DNA from: Acidovorax sp. DW039
GTDB taxonomy: Bacteria; Pseudomonadota; Gammaproteobacteria; Burkholderiales; Burkholderiaceae_C
Length of the DNA: 64,000 bases
Direction of reading: 5' to 3'
Assembly (NCBI RefSeq): GCF_037101375.1
Contig: NZ_AP029019.1
Span: 2,790,001 to 2,854,000, forward strand
Below, piece after piece: positions 54,033 through 64,000 of this stretch; the first letter of the stretch is position 1, and the number at the start of each line of letters is the position of its first letter. The notes under the pieces are model-generated. The model made no database searches and was not told where the DNA came from. It saw only the letters and a program-made list of their open reading frames with translations. The translations under genes and the position numbers were made by a program.

Positions 54033-55523
54033 TCAGCGGGCTGCGAGCGCTTTATAGACACCGCAACCAACAAACCAGCCGTCGATTTCATGGACGAATG
54101 ACATCTTGGTCTGTACCACGCCGGTTGCGGGGTTGGTGATGTCGTACTCCACCCAGCCGGGGCCGTGACGGGCCTGGTTCACGATATCGCGCACCAGCTT
54201 GTCTCCCGCAATGCCCGGAATATCCTGCACCCGCGTACCCACCTTTGCGGGGTTGCCGCCGAAGGCCAGGTAACGGCCATTCTCGTCCAGCACAAAGACA
54301 TACATGTCACGGTCGTGGAAACCGCTGGAAGGATCGGTAATGCGGCGTAGGAACGTGTCACCGCCGCCACTTGCGCGGCGTAGGGCCACCGCCTTGCGAA
54401 CCAGTTCGACCGCCTCATGTGCCGTACCTTGCTGAAGGCGGAATGCTGCTACGGCCTGGTTCAGCGTGCTGGCGCGGTGCTCCAGGGCCTCAGCCTGCTG
54501 CACGGCCAAGCCCACCATCTGGGCGTTGTCCTGGGTAATCTGGTCCAGCTGTTGCACGGCGCCGCTGATTTCCTTGAGGCCTGTGCTTTGTTCGTGGCTG
54601 GAGCTGGATATCTCGCTCATGCTGGCAGCCACGCTGTGAATTCCGCTCGCCATGGCCGAAATCCCTTCCCCTGCAGAACGGATCAGCTCGGCACTGGACT
54701 CCACTTGCTCCACAGAAGTCTGGATCAGGTCCCTGATCTCCCGTGCAGCCTCGCTGGAACGCTGGGCAAGCATCCGGACCTCAGAAGCCACGACTGCAAA
54801 TCCGCGCCCTTGCTCACCAGCCCGGGCAGCTTCCACGGCTGCATTCAGGGCCAGGATGTTGGTTTGAAACGCGATGCCGTCAATCACCCCGATGATTTCG
54901 CTCATACGGCGCGCACCCTGCTGAATTGCCTGCACAGAATCCACAGCCTTGGCCATTGCATGGGCACCGCTGTCTGCAGCCTGGCGTACAGCCCCCGCCC
55001 GCTGGTCTGCCGCCAATGCGGTCTGCGCATTGTTTTGCACGGTCGACGAAAGCTCTTCCACGCTGGCTGCGGTTTGCTCCAGATTGGCCGCCTGCTGTTC
55101 CGTACGGTCGGATAAAGCTCTGTTGCCCTGTGCCAGACTCTCGCCCGCATGGGCCACCAAGGCAGCGTTGCTGCGAATGTCAGCCACCATGGCCGACAGC
55201 TTGTAAACCATGTGGTCCAAAGCGACAGCCATTTCAGACAATTCATCACGGCCCCGCAAGCGGGCTTGCACGGTGAGATCGCCCTGCGTCGTCTTGAGCA
55301 TGGAGCCTGACAGCACATTCAGGTCTTGTGCCAGGCTGCCCCACAGTGCCCACTGCATGTAGAGAAACAGCGTCACAACCAGGGCAACGAGCCAGACGGG
55401 TGCCGAAAAAGCACACAAGGCAACAGCCAGTAATGCGGGCCCAGTGCAGCACAGAAGTTTGCTGGCAAGACGCATCTGCCGCATGCACCTTGGGCCCACT
55501 TCCCACAGAGAAAACTTTGCCAT
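54033..55523 (-). CDS. Chemoreceptor with C-terminal Cache domain
   Basis: Protein of 496 residues with an unusual domain order. One or two hydrophobic segments (about residues 22-57) with almost no periplasmic loop are followed by HAMP (about 58-115) and the MCP signalling hairpin ([33 protein letters not shown]). After the hairpin, residues about 375-496 form a single Cache_2-like domain ([32 protein letters not shown] ... [12 protein letters not shown] ... [17 protein letters not shown]). Because it follows the signalling domain it should be cytoplasmic, sensing an internal ligand. No CheR-docking tail is visible. Confidence 0.9.
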   Translation of the reverse strand: MAKFSLWEVGPRCMRQMRLASKLLCCTGPALLAVALCAFSAPVWLVALVVTLFLYMQWALWGSLAQDLNVLSGSMLKTTQGDLTVQARLRGRDELSEMAVALDHMVYKLSAMVADIRSNAALVAHAGESLAQGNRALSDRTEQQAANLEQTAASVEELSSTVQNNAQTALAADQRAGAVRQAADSGAHAMAKAVDSVQAIQQGARRMSEIIGVIDGIAFQTNILALNAAVEAARAGEQGRGFAVVASEVRMLAQRSSEAAREIRDLIQTSVEQVESSAELIRSAGEGISAMASGIHSVAASMSEISSSSHEQSTGLKEISGAVQQLDQITQDNAQMVGLAVQQAEALEHRASTLNQAVAAFRLQQGTAHEAVELVRKAVALRRASGGGDTFLRRITDPSSGFHDRDMYVFVLDENGRYLAFGGNPAKVGTRVQDIPGIAGDKLVRDIVNQARHGPGWVEYDITNPATGVVQTKMSFVHEIDGWFVGCGVYKALAAR

Positions 55524-55685
55524 CTTGTCTCCTGTTCTATTTGTCTCTGACCCATGCTAGGAAGTCGCTCTTACGTCGGGTTGACGAATCGGCAACGCTT
55601 CGGGTTAACGATAGGTTCAGAATGTCCGATCTGCTCACCCTTGCAGCCGAAGCCATGGTGCATGCATCCACCATAATGCAACCCC

Positions 55686-56891
55686 ATGAATTCCCTGCTC
55701 TCTCTCCTGCAGCCTTACCCCTTTGAGCGGTTAAAGCAGCTCTTTGCCGATGTCACGCCCCCCGCCCAGTACTCTGCGATCAGTCTGGGCATGGGAGAGC
55801 CTCGTCACCCGACACCGCAATTCATCAAAGACACACTTTGCAACAATCTGGAGGGACTCGCCAGCTACCCTGCTACGGCTGGGGACATTCGCCTGCGCAC
55901 GGCCTTTACGGACTGGATCGCGCGTCGCTACCAGTTGCAGCTGGACCCCGTCACTCAGGTACTGCCGATCAATGGCTCGCGCGAAGCCTTGTTCGCTTTC
56001 GCCCAAACAGTGATCGATGCGGCACAACCTGACCCCGTCGTGGTGTGCCCCAACCCGTTCTATCAAATCTACGAAGGCGCAGCATTGCTGGCCGGGGCCA
56101 CGCCCTACTACGCGCCCAGTGACCCGGCGCGCAACTTTGCGGTGGACTGGGACAGCGTGCCCTTGGAGGTCTGGAAGCGCACCCAGCTGATTTTTGTGTG
56201 CTCCCCCGGTAACCCGACAGGCGCGGTGATGCCGCTCAATGAATGGCACAAGCTGTTTGCCCTCAGCGACCGCTATGGTTTCGTCATCGCATCCGATGAG
56301 TGCTACAGCGAGATCTACTTCCGCGATGAGCCTCCGCTGGGTGGCCTGGAGGCTGCCAAAAAACTGGGACGGCATGATTTCAGGAACCTGATTTCCTTCA
56401 CCAGCCTGTCCAAGCGCAGCAACGTGCCGGGGCTGCGCAGCGGCTTCGTGGCGGGCGATGCAGCCCTCATCAAGAGCTTCCTGCTGTATCGCACCTACCA
56501 CGGCAGCGCCATGAGCCCCATTGTTCAGGAGGCGAGCATTGCGGCCTGGGCCGATGAGGAACACGTCATCCAGAACCGTGCGCTGTATCGCAAAAAGTTT
56601 GCACAGGTCACCCCTTTGCTGGCCGGTGTGATGGAACTGGCCCTGCCAGACGCCAGTTTTTACCTGTGGGCCAAGGTTCCCGATGCCCTGGGCATGACCG
56701 ACGCCGAATTCGCGAAGGCCCTGCTGGCTCAATACAATGTCACCGTGCTGCCCGGCAGCTACCTGGCCCGCGAGGCCCAGGGCAGCAACCCCGGTGCGCA
56801 GCGCGTGCGCATGGCCCTCGTGGCCGACACCGAAGAATGCGTGGAAGCCGCACTGCGCATCGTCCAATTCATCCAATCCCGTACTGCTTGA
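55686..56891 (+). CDS. dapC: Succinyldiaminopimelate transaminase
   Basis: PLP-dependent class I/II aminotransferase of 401 residues for the succinylase branch of lysine and meso-diaminopimelate synthesis. Its N terminus [20 protein letters not shown] matches the DapC family. The PLP lysine is in [18 protein letters not shown], and other landmarks include [31 protein letters not shown] and [10 protein letters not shown]. It is followed five bases later by dapD. Confidence 0.94.
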   Translation: MNSLLSLLQPYPFERLKQLFADVTPPAQYSAISLGMGEPRHPTPQFIKDTLCNNLEGLASYPATAGDIRLRTAFTDWIARRYQLQLDPVTQVLPINGSREALFAFAQTVIDAAQPDPVVVCPNPFYQIYEGAALLAGATPYYAPSDPARNFAVDWDSVPLEVWKRTQLIFVCSPGNPTGAVMPLNEWHKLFALSDRYGFVIASDECYSEIYFRDEPPLGGLEAAKKLGRHDFRNLISFTSLSKRSNVPGLRSGFVAGDAALIKSFLLYRTYHGSAMSPIVQEASIAAWADEEHVIQNRALYRKKFAQVTPLLAGVMELALPDASFYLWAKVPDALGMTDAEFAKALLAQYNVTVLPGSYLAREAQGSNPGAQRVRMALVADTEECVEAALRIVQFIQSRTA

Positions 56892-56896
56892 ACACC

Positions 56897-57730
56897 ATGA
56901 GCCAACAACTGCAAAACATCATCGAAACCGCATGGGAGAACCGTGCCAGCCTCTCCCCTGCTTCGGCCCCCAAGGAAGTTGCAGATGCGGTGGAACAGGT
57001 GATTGCTGAACTGAACAACGGCAGCCTGCGCGTGGCGACCCGCGAGGCTGTGGGCCAGTGGACCGTACACCAGTGGGTCAAGAAGGCCGTGCTGCTGTCC
57101 TTCCGCCTCAAGGACAACGAAGTCATCCAGTCGGGCGACCTGACCTTCTATGACAAGGTACAGACCAAGTTTGCGCACCTGAGCGCAGACGAACTCAAGG
57201 CCACCGGCGTGCGCGTGGTGCCCCCTGCCGTGGCGCGCCGCGGCAGCTACATCGCCAAGGGTGCCATCCTGATGCCCTCTTACGTGAACATCGGCGCCTA
57301 CGTGGGCGAAGGCACCATGGTGGACACCTGGGCCACCGTGGGCTCTTGCGCACAGATTGGCGCAGGCGTGCACCTGTCTGGCGGCGTGGGCATTGGCGGC
57401 GTGCTGGAGCCCCTGCAGGCCGGCCCCACCATCATTGAAGACAACTGCTTCATCGGCGCACGCTCCGAAGTCGTCGAAGGCGTGGTGGTGGAAGAAAACT
57501 CGGTGCTGGGCATGGGCGTGTACCTGGGCCAAAGCACCCCCATCTTCAACCGCGCCACCGGCGAAATCAGCTACGGCCGCGTGCCTGCCGGCTCCGTGGT
57601 GGTCAGCGGCAACCTGCCCAAGACGGCGGCCAACGGCGCACCTTACAGCATGTACGCCGCGATCATCGTCAAGCAGGTGGATGCACAGACACGTTCCAAG
57701 ACCAGCATCAACGACCTGCTGCGCGACTGA
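56897..57730 (+). CDS. dapD: Tetrahydrodipicolinate N-succinyltransferase
   Basis: Left-handed beta-helix transferase of 277 residues that succinylates tetrahydrodipicolinate using succinyl-CoA. An N-terminal helical domain (residues 1-100) precedes hexapeptide repeats ([58 protein letters not shown]). The family's C-terminal segment is INDLLRD. ATG 56897 gives the standard N terminus [15 protein letters not shown]. It lies in the dapC-dapD-pilU-dapE-prmB run. Confidence 0.96.
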   Translation: MSQQLQNIIETAWENRASLSPASAPKEVADAVEQVIAELNNGSLRVATREAVGQWTVHQWVKKAVLLSFRLKDNEVIQSGDLTFYDKVQTKFAHLSADELKATGVRVVPPAVARRGSYIAKGAILMPSYVNIGAYVGEGTMVDTWATVGSCAQIGAGVHLSGGVGIGGVLEPLQAGPTIIEDNCFIGARSEVVEGVVVEENSVLGMGVYLGQSTPIFNRATGEISYGRVPAGSVVVSGNLPKTAANGAPYSMYAAIIVKQVDAQTRSKTSINDLLRD

Positions 57731-57845
57731 TGGCGCAAGCCGCGTGGCAATGTTGATCTGAACCCGTTGATGAACTGATCACCCATAGCACCTGAAAACA
57801 GGCACGCCGAGGCTGTTGGCCGACCGATAACGAGAGGGAAACACC

Positions 57846-59006
57846 ATGAGTACGATGGAGCGGATTCTTCGCCTGATGAGCGAGAAAAAGGCATCAGACG
57901 TCTACCTGTCTGCCAACGCACCGGCGCTGATTAAGATCAACGGGGAGTGCATCCCCATCAACAACCAGATTCTTCCGGCAGACGCGCCACGCAACCTGCT
58001 GTCAGAAATCGTTCCCCCGGACCGTATCGAGGAGCTGGAAGAGACGGGCGAGCTGAACATGGGGGTGCCACTGAGCGGCGTGGGGCGTTTCCGTGTCAGC
58101 GCAATGCGCCAGCGGGGAAGCTATGCGGTCGTCATCCGCTTCATCTCGCAGCAGATTCCAGAGTTTGAGACGCTGAACCTGCCCCCCGTGCTCAAGGACC
58201 TGATCATGGAAAAGCGGGGACTGATTCTGGTGGTGGGCGCCACTGGTTCAGGCAAGAGCACCACGCTGGCCTCCATGATCGACACCCGCAACAACGCGAT
58301 GTCGGGCCACATTCTCACCATCGAAGACCCGGTGGAATACCAGTTCCGCAACAAGAAGTCGATCGTGAACCAGCGCGAGATTGGCAGTGACACCCAGTCG
58401 CTGCAGACAGCGCTGAAGAACGCGCTGCGCCAGGCCCCGGATGTGATCCTGATTGGCGAAATCCGGGATCGCGAGACCATGTCTGCCGCAATTGCCTACG
58501 CCCAGTCGGGCCACCTGTGCCTGGCCACCCTGCACGGCAACAACAGCTACCAGGCCCTGAACCGTATCCTCAGCTTCTACCCGGTAGAAGTGCGCCCCAC
58601 CATGCTGGGCGACCTGGCATCGGCGCTCAAGGCCATCATCTCCCAGCGCCTGGTGCGCACGCTGGATGGCGGGCGCGTGCCCGCTGTCGAGGTCATGCTC
58701 AACACCAAGCTGGTATCCGATCTGGTGGAAAAAGGCGACTTCTCTGGCGTGCGTGAAGCCATGGAGAAGTCCATGGCCGAGGGCTCGCAGACCTTCGAGG
58801 AAGCGCTGGCCCACCTGATCATGGAAAAGAAGATCGACCGCAAGGAAGGCATGGCCTACGCCGACTCGCCAACCAACCTGATGTGGCGTCTGCAAAACGA
58901 CTTCGCCCTGGCAGCCAATGCAGCCAAGGCACAAAAAGAAGCCCGCGAAACACCCGACGACCAGCCCTCCTTCACCGAGATCGTGCTGGACGTCAAAGGG
59001 GGCTGA
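57846..59006 (+). CDS. pilU: Type IV pilus retraction ATPase, PilU type
   Basis: Hexameric cytoplasmic motor ATPase of 386 residues. N-terminal PAS-like PilT domain (ERILRLMSEKKASDVYLSANAPALIKINGECIP), Walker A VGATGSGKSTTLASMID, Asp box and Walker B (APDVILIGEIRDRETM) and His box (LATLHGNNSYQALNRI). The C-terminal extension past residue 340 is typical of PilU rather than PilT. The partner PilT is not in the window. It sits between dapD and dapE, unrelated in function to either. A 115-base gap from dapD suggests its own start signals. Confidence 0.88.
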   Translation: MSTMERILRLMSEKKASDVYLSANAPALIKINGECIPINNQILPADAPRNLLSEIVPPDRIEELEETGELNMGVPLSGVGRFRVSAMRQRGSYAVVIRFISQQIPEFETLNLPPVLKDLIMEKRGLILVVGATGSGKSTTLASMIDTRNNAMSGHILTIEDPVEYQFRNKKSIVNQREIGSDTQSLQTALKNALRQAPDVILIGEIRDRETMSAAIAYAQSGHLCLATLHGNNSYQALNRILSFYPVEVRPTMLGDLASALKAIISQRLVRTLDGGRVPAVEVMLNTKLVSDLVEKGDFSGVREAMEKSMAEGSQTFEEALAHLIMEKKIDRKEGMAYADSPTNLMWRLQNDFALAANAAKAQKEARETPDDQPSFTEIVLDVKGG

Positions 59007-61246
<2,240 letters not shown>

Positions 61247-61436
61247 GGCAGCCTTGCGGGGGAAGGTTCCGCACACCGTACTCGGAACGCCACCTGCCTA
61301 CCCAAGCGCAACCAACGATAATCAGTAGATTTCGAGCGCTTCCCGACCCGCAAAGTCAGCCTGTGCTGACCCGCTGTGAAGCCCCACTGCGAAGGCACGC
61401 ATCCGCTGCGCTTGCGTCCTTCTTGCCTGCATTTTC

Positions 61437-63500
61437 ATGATCACTCTCAAAAACATCGTCCTGCGCCGTGGCACCAAGGTGCTGCTGGACAACGTCTCCA
61501 CCACCATCAACCCCGGCGAAAAGGTGGGCCTGGTGGGGCGCAATGGCGCAGGCAAATCCACCCTGTTTGCCCTGCTGAACGGCAGCCTGCACGAGGACGG
61601 TGGCGACTTCTCCATTCCCCGTCAGTGGCGCATGGCTCAGGTGGCGCAGAACATGCCCGAGACAGATGAGACTGCGACCGCCTTTGTGCTGGCCGGTGAT
61701 ACCCGGCTGGCAGAACTGAAGGCAGAGCTGGCGCGCCTGGAAGGCAGTGATGCAAGTGACGACGATGCCGAGCACGGCATGGCCATCGCCCAGGTCTACA
61801 CAGACTTGGCCGATGCAGGCGACCATGACGCTGTGCCGCGGGCCCAGGCCCTGATCCTGGGGCTGGGCTTTCAATCGCACGAGCTGGACCGGCCAGTCAA
61901 CAGCTTCTCAGGCGGGTGGCGTATGCGGCTGCAGCTCGCGCGCGCGCTGATGTGCCCCTCAGACCTTCTGTTGCTCGACGAACCCACCAACCACTTGGAC
62001 CTGGATGCGCTGGTCTGGCTGGAAGCCTGGCTCAAAAAGTACCCCGGTACGATGATCGTGATCAGCCATGACCGGGAGTTTCTGGATGCAGTGACCAACG
62101 TGACGCTGCAAATCGACAGCGCTCGCCTCACCCGATACGGCGGCAACTACAGCAAGTTTGAAGAGCTGCGCGCCCAGCAAATGGAACTGCAACAGGCGGC
62201 ATACGCCAAGCAGCAGGACAAGATTGCCCACCTGCAAAAGTTCATTGATCGCTTCAAGGCCAAGGCCAGCAAGGCCAAACAGGCCCAAAGCCGCGTCAAG
62301 GCGCTGGAGCGTATGGAGAAAGTAGCGCCGCTGCTGGCTGAAGCGGAGTTCACATTCGAGTTCAAGGAACCCGTCAACCTGCCCAATCCCATGCTCGCCA
62401 TCAGCGAGGCCTCGTTTGGCTACGTCGGCGAGGACGAAGTCAAAACCATCCTGCGCGGAGTGAACCGGTCCGTTCTGGCAGGCCAGCGCATCGGTATTCT
62501 GGGTGCCAACGGCCAGGGTAAGTCCACCCTGGTCAAAACCATTGCCCGCGAAATGGCTCCGTTGGCAGGCAGCGTGACCGAAGGCAAGGGCCTGTCGATA
62601 GGCTACTTTGCGCAGCAGGAGTTGGACGTGCTGCGCCCTGCCGAGAACCCCTTGGAACACATGATCCGCTTGGCACGCGACATGGGTTCCGCCGCCAGGG
62701 AGTCCACCCGCGAGCAGGATCTGCGCAGCTTCCTGGGCAGCTTCAATTTCTCGGGCGATATGGTGAAACAGCCGGTGGGCACCATGAGCGGTGGAGAAAA
62801 GGCACGACTGGTGCTGGCCATGATGGTGTGGCAACGCCCCAACCTGCTGCTGCTGGACGAGCCGACCAACCACCTGGATCTGGCAACCCGTGAAGCCCTG
62901 TCCATGGCCCTCAATGAGTTTGAGGGCACCGTGATGCTGGTCAGCCATGACCGCGCACTGCTGCGCGCCGTGTGTGACGAGTTCTGGCTGGTGGGTCGAG
63001 GCGTGGTCGGCCCCTTTGACGGGGATCTGGACGACTACCAACGCTACCTGCTGGAGGAATCCAAGCGCCTGCGCGAGCAAGCGAAGCTGGACGAAATCGC
63101 AGCCAAGGCCAATGAGAGTGCACTCCCCCCCGTTGAGAAGCCTTTGGCTTCCATGGCTTTGACGCAGCAACCAGCCCTGGTCATCAAGAGCCCGCAGCCT
63201 TCAGCAGCCTCGCGCGACAGCAAGGAACAGCGCAAGCTGGAAGCCCAGGCCCGCCAGCAACTGGCAGAGAAAACGCGCCCTTTGAGAAAAGAGCTGGAGC
63301 AAATCGACAAAAGGTTGGCTCAGTTGTCTGCGGAACGGGCAGAGCTGGAGGACCGCCTGGCTCAACCCATCCCTCCCGCAGAGATCGCAGAGTGCGGCAA
63401 GCGCCTCAAACAGGGGGGCGATGAGATAGCTGCACTGGAGGAACGCTGGCTGGAAATTTCCACTGCGCTCGAAGAAATGGGATCTACAACTGTGAACTAA
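61437..63500 (+). CDS. ABC-F family ATP-binding cassette protein (YheS-like)
   Basis: Soluble translation-associated ATPase of 687 residues with two nucleotide-binding domains and no membrane part. Walker A motifs are GRNGAGKS (about residue 36) and GANGQGKS (about 355). Signatures are SFSGGWRMRLQLARAL and TMSGGEKARLVLAMM, with Walker B plus NHLDL in both halves. A P-site tRNA interaction linker (about 240-300, KQQDKIAHLQKFIDRFKAKASKAKQAQSRVKALE) lies between them, and a C-terminal coiled coil covers 590-680. This domain layout with a C-terminal coiled coil fits YheS. It probably relieves ribosome stalling. Confidence 0.93.
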   Translation: MITLKNIVLRRGTKVLLDNVSTTINPGEKVGLVGRNGAGKSTLFALLNGSLHEDGGDFSIPRQWRMAQVAQNMPETDETATAFVLAGDTRLAELKAELARLEGSDASDDDAEHGMAIAQVYTDLADAGDHDAVPRAQALILGLGFQSHELDRPVNSFSGGWRMRLQLARALMCPSDLLLLDEPTNHLDLDALVWLEAWLKKYPGTMIVISHDREFLDAVTNVTLQIDSARLTRYGGNYSKFEELRAQQMELQQAAYAKQQDKIAHLQKFIDRFKAKASKAKQAQSRVKALERMEKVAPLLAEAEFTFEFKEPVNLPNPMLAISEASFGYVGEDEVKTILRGVNRSVLAGQRIGILGANGQGKSTLVKTIAREMAPLAGSVTEGKGLSIGYFAQQELDVLRPAENPLEHMIRLARDMGSAARESTREQDLRSFLGSFNFSGDMVKQPVGTMSGGEKARLVLAMMVWQRPNLLLLDEPTNHLDLATREALSMALNEFEGTVMLVSHDRALLRAVCDEFWLVGRGVVGPFDGDLDDYQRYLLEESKRLREQAKLDEIAAKANESALPPVEKPLASMALTQQPALVIKSPQPSAASRDSKEQRKLEAQARQQLAEKTRPLRKELEQIDKRLAQLSAERAELEDRLAQPIPPAEIAECGKRLKQGGDEIAALEERWLEISTALEEMGSTTVN

Positions 63501-63555
63501 TTTGCAACCACTTGTATTCAAAGGTGGCTATTTTTGCCGTCAGGCCACGCCAATA

Positions 63556-63580
63556 CTGCGCAAGCTGCTATCTTTTTTGA
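63556..63580 (+). repeat. Two-hairpin dispersed repeat, partial copy I
   Basis: TGCGCAAGCTGCTATC followed by a T-rich run and GAAAAC, about 55 bases after the ABC-F stop. Only the central GCGCAAG-GCTAT portion matches. It may serve as a transcript end for the ABC-F gene. Confidence 0.45.
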
Positions 63581-63678
63581 AAACTTTCGGGCAATCTAGA
63601 GGGCTTGCAAATTTTTTCAAAATGGCGTCAACCAAGCGGTGAGGCTGGGCGTTGTGGAGTCATATCAGGAGCAATTCC

Positions 63679-63753
63679 ATGACCCACACCGCAAACACCA
63701 CAGTCTGGCCTAACGATGAGCGTGACCGCAAGCGCGCTCCATACCTCGGCTGA
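63679..63753 (+). CDS. Tandem micro-ORF 1, 24-residue basic peptide
   Basis: MTHTANTTVWPNDERDRKRA followed by PYLG and TGA. A good Shine-Dalgarno AGGAG (63667-63671) lies seven bases before the ATG. The core NTTVWPNDERDRKR is repeated in the second micro-ORF 97 bases downstream, with synonymous differences (CCT/CCA, GAG/GAA, CGC/CGT). There is no signal peptide, cysteine or hydrophobic segment; the second half is highly charged. I do not recognise the family. It could be a small functional protein, a peptide precursor or a regulatory leader. Confidence 0.65.
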   Translation: MTHTANTTVWPNDERDRKRAPYLG

Positions 63754-63849
63754 CCCGGCGATCTAAAAATTTTTTTGCGCAGCGTGCAAAACAAGGTCAA
63801 CCGCAAAGCAGCCCACTGCGTTACAGGTACATCTCAGGAGTTTTTGGTT

Positions 63850-63927
63850 ATGAACACCCAAGCAATGAACACAGTCTGGCCAGATGATGAACGTGACCGC
63901 AAGCGTTCCCCTGCGGCTCGCGGTTGA
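63850..63927 (+). CDS. Tandem micro-ORF 2, 25-residue basic peptide
   Basis: MNTQAMNTVWPDDERDRKRS followed by PAARG and TGA. The Shine-Dalgarno AGGAG (63836-63840) lies nine bases before the ATG. Twelve of thirteen residues of the VWPxDERDRKR-containing core match micro-ORF 1, while the ends differ. The 22 bases upstream of both starts are also related (CGTT...CAT.TCAGGAG), suggesting duplication of leader plus ORF. An internal ATG at codon 6 could give a shorter form. A terminator follows 51 bases later. Confidence 0.65.
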   Translation: MNTQAMNTVWPDDERDRKRSPAARG

Positions 63928-63978
63928 GCGCTTTGTATTTCCAGACACACTAAAAACATAAGTTCCGTGTTGTCCTTT

Positions 63979-64000
63979 AGCCCCGCACTGCGGGGCTTTG
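63979..64000 (+). terminator. Terminator closing the micro-ORF unit
   Basis: Perfect 8-bp stem AGCCCCGC/GCGGGGCT with a 3-base loop, followed by TT at the window edge, so the full T-run cannot be seen. It shows that the two micro-ORFs end a transcript. Confidence 0.75.

Overview
The window is a high-GC chromosomal segment with tightly packed genes. Protein family content, the thi, dap and tolC-waaA gene orders, and a dispersed two-hairpin repeat all point to a betaproteobacterium of the Comamonadaceae, most like Acidovorax or a close relative. That assignment is inference from family resemblance, not a database match. I see no rRNA, tRNA, CRISPR array, transposase or prophage. Almost all of the sequence is core-type chromosome.

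Layout. 1-2562: 3' part of a membrane GGDEF/EAL protein. 2585-7091 (minus): tex, an HDOD protein and a patatin-like lipase. 7166-7435: a MITE-like element. 7490-8563: DUF72 protein. 8629-10620 (minus): Cache chemoreceptor. A perfect FNR/ANR-type box lies between it and an RluA-like pseudouridine synthase (10792-11721). 11776-17480: thiamine block with two TPP riboswitches, cytX, thiD (minus) and a thiO-thiS-thiG-thiE operon. 17546-19804 (minus): FimV-like protein. 19878-25777: fatty acid or aromatic acyl-CoA catabolism (3-hydroxyacyl-CoA dehydrogenase, PaaG-like hydratase, Crp/Fnr regulator, APH-type kinase, acyl-CoA dehydrogenase), then an L,D-transpeptidase.

26753-33105 (minus) looks like a seven-gene zinc acquisition cluster. 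A Fur-family Zur candidate sits first, behind a 27-bp palindrome. It is followed by an ABC ATPase, an FtsX-like permease, a small four-cysteine periplasmic protein, a DUF3299 protein, a His-rich membrane protein and a ZnuD-like TonB receptor. 33227-39157: msrA, then a tetR-MFP-RND efflux set. 39182-41702: pcm-rhodanese-tolC. 42059-43585: an unusual degenerate-BLUF protein. 43579-47232 (minus): waaA, a nitrilase-family amidase and a phosphohexomutase. 47559-49733: Ada-AlkA fusion and ogt. 50009-53875: multi-PAS GGDEF/EAL protein. 54033-55523 (minus): chemoreceptor with a C-terminal Cache domain. 55686-61246: dapC, dapD, pilU, dapE, prmB. 61437-63500: ABC-F ATPase.

The most interesting unexplained signal is at the extreme 3' end. 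Two tandem micro-ORFs of 24 and 25 codons each have a good ribosome-binding site. They share a VWP-x-DERDRKR core despite synonymous codon changes, and a terminator follows them. The second is a roughly 50-bp two-hairpin repeat present about nine times. It has invaded or shaped coding sequence in several genes: inside waaA, at the ends of alkA and the L,D-transpeptidase, and across the ATPase-permease junction of the zinc ABC system.
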